DNA from: Nannocystis sp.
Lineage (GTDB): Bacteria > Myxococcota_A > Polyangia > Nannocystales > Nannocystaceae
Length of the DNA stretch: 64,000 nt
Assembly (NCBI GenBank): GCA_016712315.1
Contig: JADJRG010000015.1
Span: 124,001 to 188,000, forward strand
Reading direction: 5' to 3'
In this document: piece by piece, positions 56,500-64,000 of the stretch
Numbering within the stretch: the first letter of the stretch is position 1
Layout: each line of letters opens with the position of its first letter
Notes under the pieces: model-generated
Database searches by the model: none
Seen by the model: the letters and a program-made list of their open reading frames with translations, nothing else
What the model was told of the DNA's origin: nothing
Program-made: the position numbers and the translations under genes

Positions 56500-57771
56500 A
56501 TGCTTGAACACCTCAGCCTACAGAACTTCAAGAGCTTTAAAGACGCCGACTTCGATATTGGTCGGCTCACTCTCATCGTCGGCACCAACGCCTCGGGCAA
56601 GAGCAACATTCGCGACGCCCTTCGCGTGCTCCATGGCGTCGGGCTCGGCTATCCGCTTGCTGAGATCCTCGGCGAGAAGTATGGCCCCGGCGGGATCCTC
56701 ACCTGGCGGGGGATCCGAGGCGGCGCTCGAGAGGCGGCGAGGTTCGGACACTCGCGCTTCATGTTGGGCTGCACCATCCTCGTCGCGGAGCAGCCACTGC
56801 TCTATCGCATCGCCATCGATTTGTCCGATTCGACAGGCCCTCAGGTCGCCGAAGAGTCGCTGTGGCACGCCAAGAGCGAGGCGTTCATCTGGGACACCAA
56901 CCCAACCGACGATCCCGTCGAGCAGCACAACGAGCACGCTCTCCGCGTTCGATTCCCGCGCGGAGGTCGGCACAAGGCCCATGGTCCTGTAGCCCCGTTC
57001 TCGCCCAATCGACCGCTGGTGGTCCAGATCGCTGGAGGCACCCCCCCCCCTGCCGCGAAGAAGGCCAGCGAGGACGTCCTTGATGCCCTCCGCGGCATCC
57101 GCTTCCTCGACCTCGACCCGGACGCAATGCGCGTGCCCTCACAGCCCGGGCAGGTCATCCTCGGCGACCGCGGAGAGAACCTCTCCTCGGTCTTGCAGGC
57201 GATCTGCAACGACAAGCAGCGCCGTGTGACCCTCCTTGAGTGGCTCCGCGCGCTCACCCCCATGGACGCCATCGACTTCGAATTCATCCCCGACTTCAGC
57301 GGCCGCGTGCTCCTCCACCTCGTCGAGTCGAGCGGCGCCAAGGTCTCCGCTGTGAGCGCCAGCGACGGCACCCTGCGCTTCTTGGCCTTGATCGCCGCGC
57401 TCCTCAGCCCAGACAGCGGCCGCATCTACTTCTTCGAGGAGTTTGACAACGGCATCCATCCGACGCGCCTCCACCTGCTCCTGCAACTCGTCCAGCAGGT
57501 CTGCAAGCAAGAGGCCGTACAGGTCATCGGTACTACCCACAACCCCGCCATGCTCGCCTTCCTTGAGGAGGACGCGCTGAACCACGCCCTGCTCGTGTAT
57601 CGGCACGACAGCTCCGGCTCGCGTGTGCGCAAGATCGCCGACCTCCCCAATCTGCGTGAGATCCTCAAGACCCAGGACCTCGGCCGCCTCCACGCCACCG
57701 GCTGGCTCGAGAACGCCGCTATCTTCAGCGAGGCCGACGATGACGATGCGGACACGGAGGGGGTGGGCTGA
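56500..57771 (+). CDS. AAA ATPase (SMC/OLD-like) inserted in the BREX operon
   Basis: A 423-residue ABC/SMC-type ATPase of the AAA15/AAA21 group. Start LEHLSLQNFKSFKDADFDIGRLTLIVGTNASGKSN contains the Walker A (residues 28-36); Walker B with catalytic Glu is IYFFEEFDNGIHP (Glu313/314), preceded by a signature-like 'SDGTLRFLALIAALL' and followed by the switch His in 'VIGTTHNP'. Such proteins pair with TOPRIM nucleases in OLD, RloAB and PARIS-like defence. It is not a BREX core gene. Composition is somewhat lower in GC than brxC and pglX. Ribosome site GAGG before ATG 56500; TGATG overlap with the next gene. Confidence 0.85.
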   Translation: MLEHLSLQNFKSFKDADFDIGRLTLIVGTNASGKSNIRDALRVLHGVGLGYPLAEILGEKYGPGGILTWRGIRGGAREAARFGHSRFMLGCTILVAEQPLLYRIAIDLSDSTGPQVAEESLWHAKSEAFIWDTNPTDDPVEQHNEHALRVRFPRGGRHKAHGPVAPFSPNRPLVVQIAGGTPPPAAKKASEDVLDALRGIRFLDLDPDAMRVPSQPGQVILGDRGENLSSVLQAICNDKQRRVTLLEWLRALTPMDAIDFEFIPDFSGRVLLHLVESSGAKVSAVSASDGTLRFLALIAALLSPDSGRIYFFEEFDNGIHPTRLHLLLQLVQQVCKQEAVQVIGTTHNPAMLAFLEEDALNHALLVYRHDSSGSRVRKIADLPNLREILKTQDLGRLHATGWLENAAIFSEADDDDADTEGVG

Positions 57772-58363
57772 TGGCCGTCAACGTGCTCATTATCCCCGAA
57801 GATTTTAGAAAGGACCAGTACGTCCTCCGCCCAATCGTTGAGGCCATGATGAAGGCCCACGGCATCAAGGCTCGGGTCAACGTCTGCACCGATCCGCTGC
57901 TCGGTGGCATCGGCGAGGCGCTCAAGTGGGAGCGACTCGTGCAGATCCTCGACCAGTACCGCGGCATGGTCCGACTGTTCCTCCTGCTCGTCGACCGCGA
58001 CTGCGATGCCAATCGCCGCATCAGGCTCGACAACCTCGAGGCCAAGGCGAAGCAGCACCTCGGTGCCGCGGACAAACTCCTCCTCGCCGAGAACGCCTGG
58101 CAGGAGGTCGAAGTCTGGGCCCTCGCAGGCCAGCGCAACCTTCCACCCGCCTGGAAGTGGCGCGAGGTCCGAGAGCACCGGGAACCAAAGGAACACTATT
58201 ATGATGTGTACGCGGAACAGCGCGGTCTCCTTCGCGGACCTTACGAAGGTCGACAGACGATAGCCAGCGAGTCCGCGCGCAACTACGATCGCCTCCTCCA
58301 GCTCTGTCCGGAGGACCTCGGGACCCTCCATCAGCGCGTCGGGGCCGCCCTGGGGACCGTGCC

Positions 58364-58367
<4 letters not shown>
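57771..58367 (+). CDS. TOPRIM-like partner of the AAA ATPase
   Basis: A 198-residue soluble protein. It starts NVLIIPEDFRKDQYVLRPIV, with Glu8/Asp9 where TOPRIM domains have the first catalytic Glu, then has LFLLLVDRDCDANRR (DxD motif) and LLAENAWQEVEVWALAG, the order expected for a compact TOPRIM/DUF4276-like nuclease. It ends with a conserved 'SARNYDRLLQLCPEDL'. Its ATG overlaps the ATPase stop (TGATG) and its stop overlaps the GTG codon of pglX, so the pair is firmly built into the BREX transcript. Proposed role: nuclease or tRNA-type effector controlled by the ATPase. Nuclease activity is inferred from motifs only. Confidence 0.65.

Positions 58368-64000
<5,633 letters not shown>

Noticed and set aside
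52842..56609. Minus-strand open frame of about 1250 codons opposite brxC
   Set aside because: Composition is Leu/Glu/Gly/Val-rich without domain signals, as expected for the mirror frame of very GC-rich DNA; brxC on the other strand is clear.

Overview
This is very GC-rich DNA (roughly 70% by eye) with GC-rich third codon positions. It most likely comes from a myxobacterium of the Nannocystis/Polyangia kind. The reasons are a dense set of lipoproteins with Ser/Thr-rich low-complexity linkers after the lipobox, FG-GAP, RCC1, Kazal and cysteine-rich-repeat surface proteins, C-terminal Cys + hydrophobic helix + Arg tails resembling MYXO-CTERM, a type III glutamine synthetase, and large CHAT and NACHT signalling proteins. 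The species is an inference. No rRNA or tRNA gene was recognised.

Positions 1-12.8 kb hold mostly housekeeping and envelope genes: a NUDIX hydrolase, a CPA1-type antiporter and an M20/PepT-like peptidase in close order, a membrane protein, type III glutamine synthetase, a FIST sensor protein followed by a GAF-PAS histidine kinase, a secreted pectate-lyase-like lipoprotein, an acyltransferase-3 membrane enzyme and a VOC-fold protein. Positions 12.8-37.2 kb are dominated by predicted surface lipoproteins and sorted exoproteins. Interspersed are an orphan PAAR-peptidase effector with a candidate immunity gene, an EamA transporter, a protein with a histone-H1-like tail, the RNA helicase DbpA overlapping a thioredoxin-fold lipoprotein gene, a three-module SRPBCC protein, a FAS1 lipoprotein and a GST.

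Positions 37.7-42.5 kb carry a compact run of three genes: an OmpA-type porin-like protein, a CHAT protease fused to a degenerate SIR2-like module, and a transmembrane STAND-like protein with a degenerate P-loop and a Cys-rich C-terminal domain. The last two overlap at ATGA. This is my main candidate for an undescribed envelope-sensing or defence module.

Positions 42.5-47.5 kb are a gene graveyard. It contains a decayed beta-gamma-crystallin-like frame with a nonsense codon, a Cys-rich lipoprotein whose repeat array stops abruptly, the C-terminal remnant of a group II intron reverse transcriptase, a frameshifted and truncated restriction-enzyme C-terminus, an approximately 41-bp diverged direct repeat present twice, and a DnaJ-like protein with a roughly 42-proline linker.

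Positions 47.5-64 kb form a defence island. A NACHT ATPase with C-terminal pentapeptide repeats faces away from a BREX operon read as type 6: brxE-brxA-brxB-brxC-[AAA ATPase + TOPRIM-like protein]-pglX-pglZ. Almost every gene overlaps or abuts the next, so it looks like one transcript. The inserted ATPase/TOPRIM-like pair is not a core BREX component and may be a nested second system. The PglX target-recognition segment has clearly lower GC than the rest of that gene, suggesting specificity exchange. PglZ runs off the window end; brxD and brxHI would be expected beyond it.
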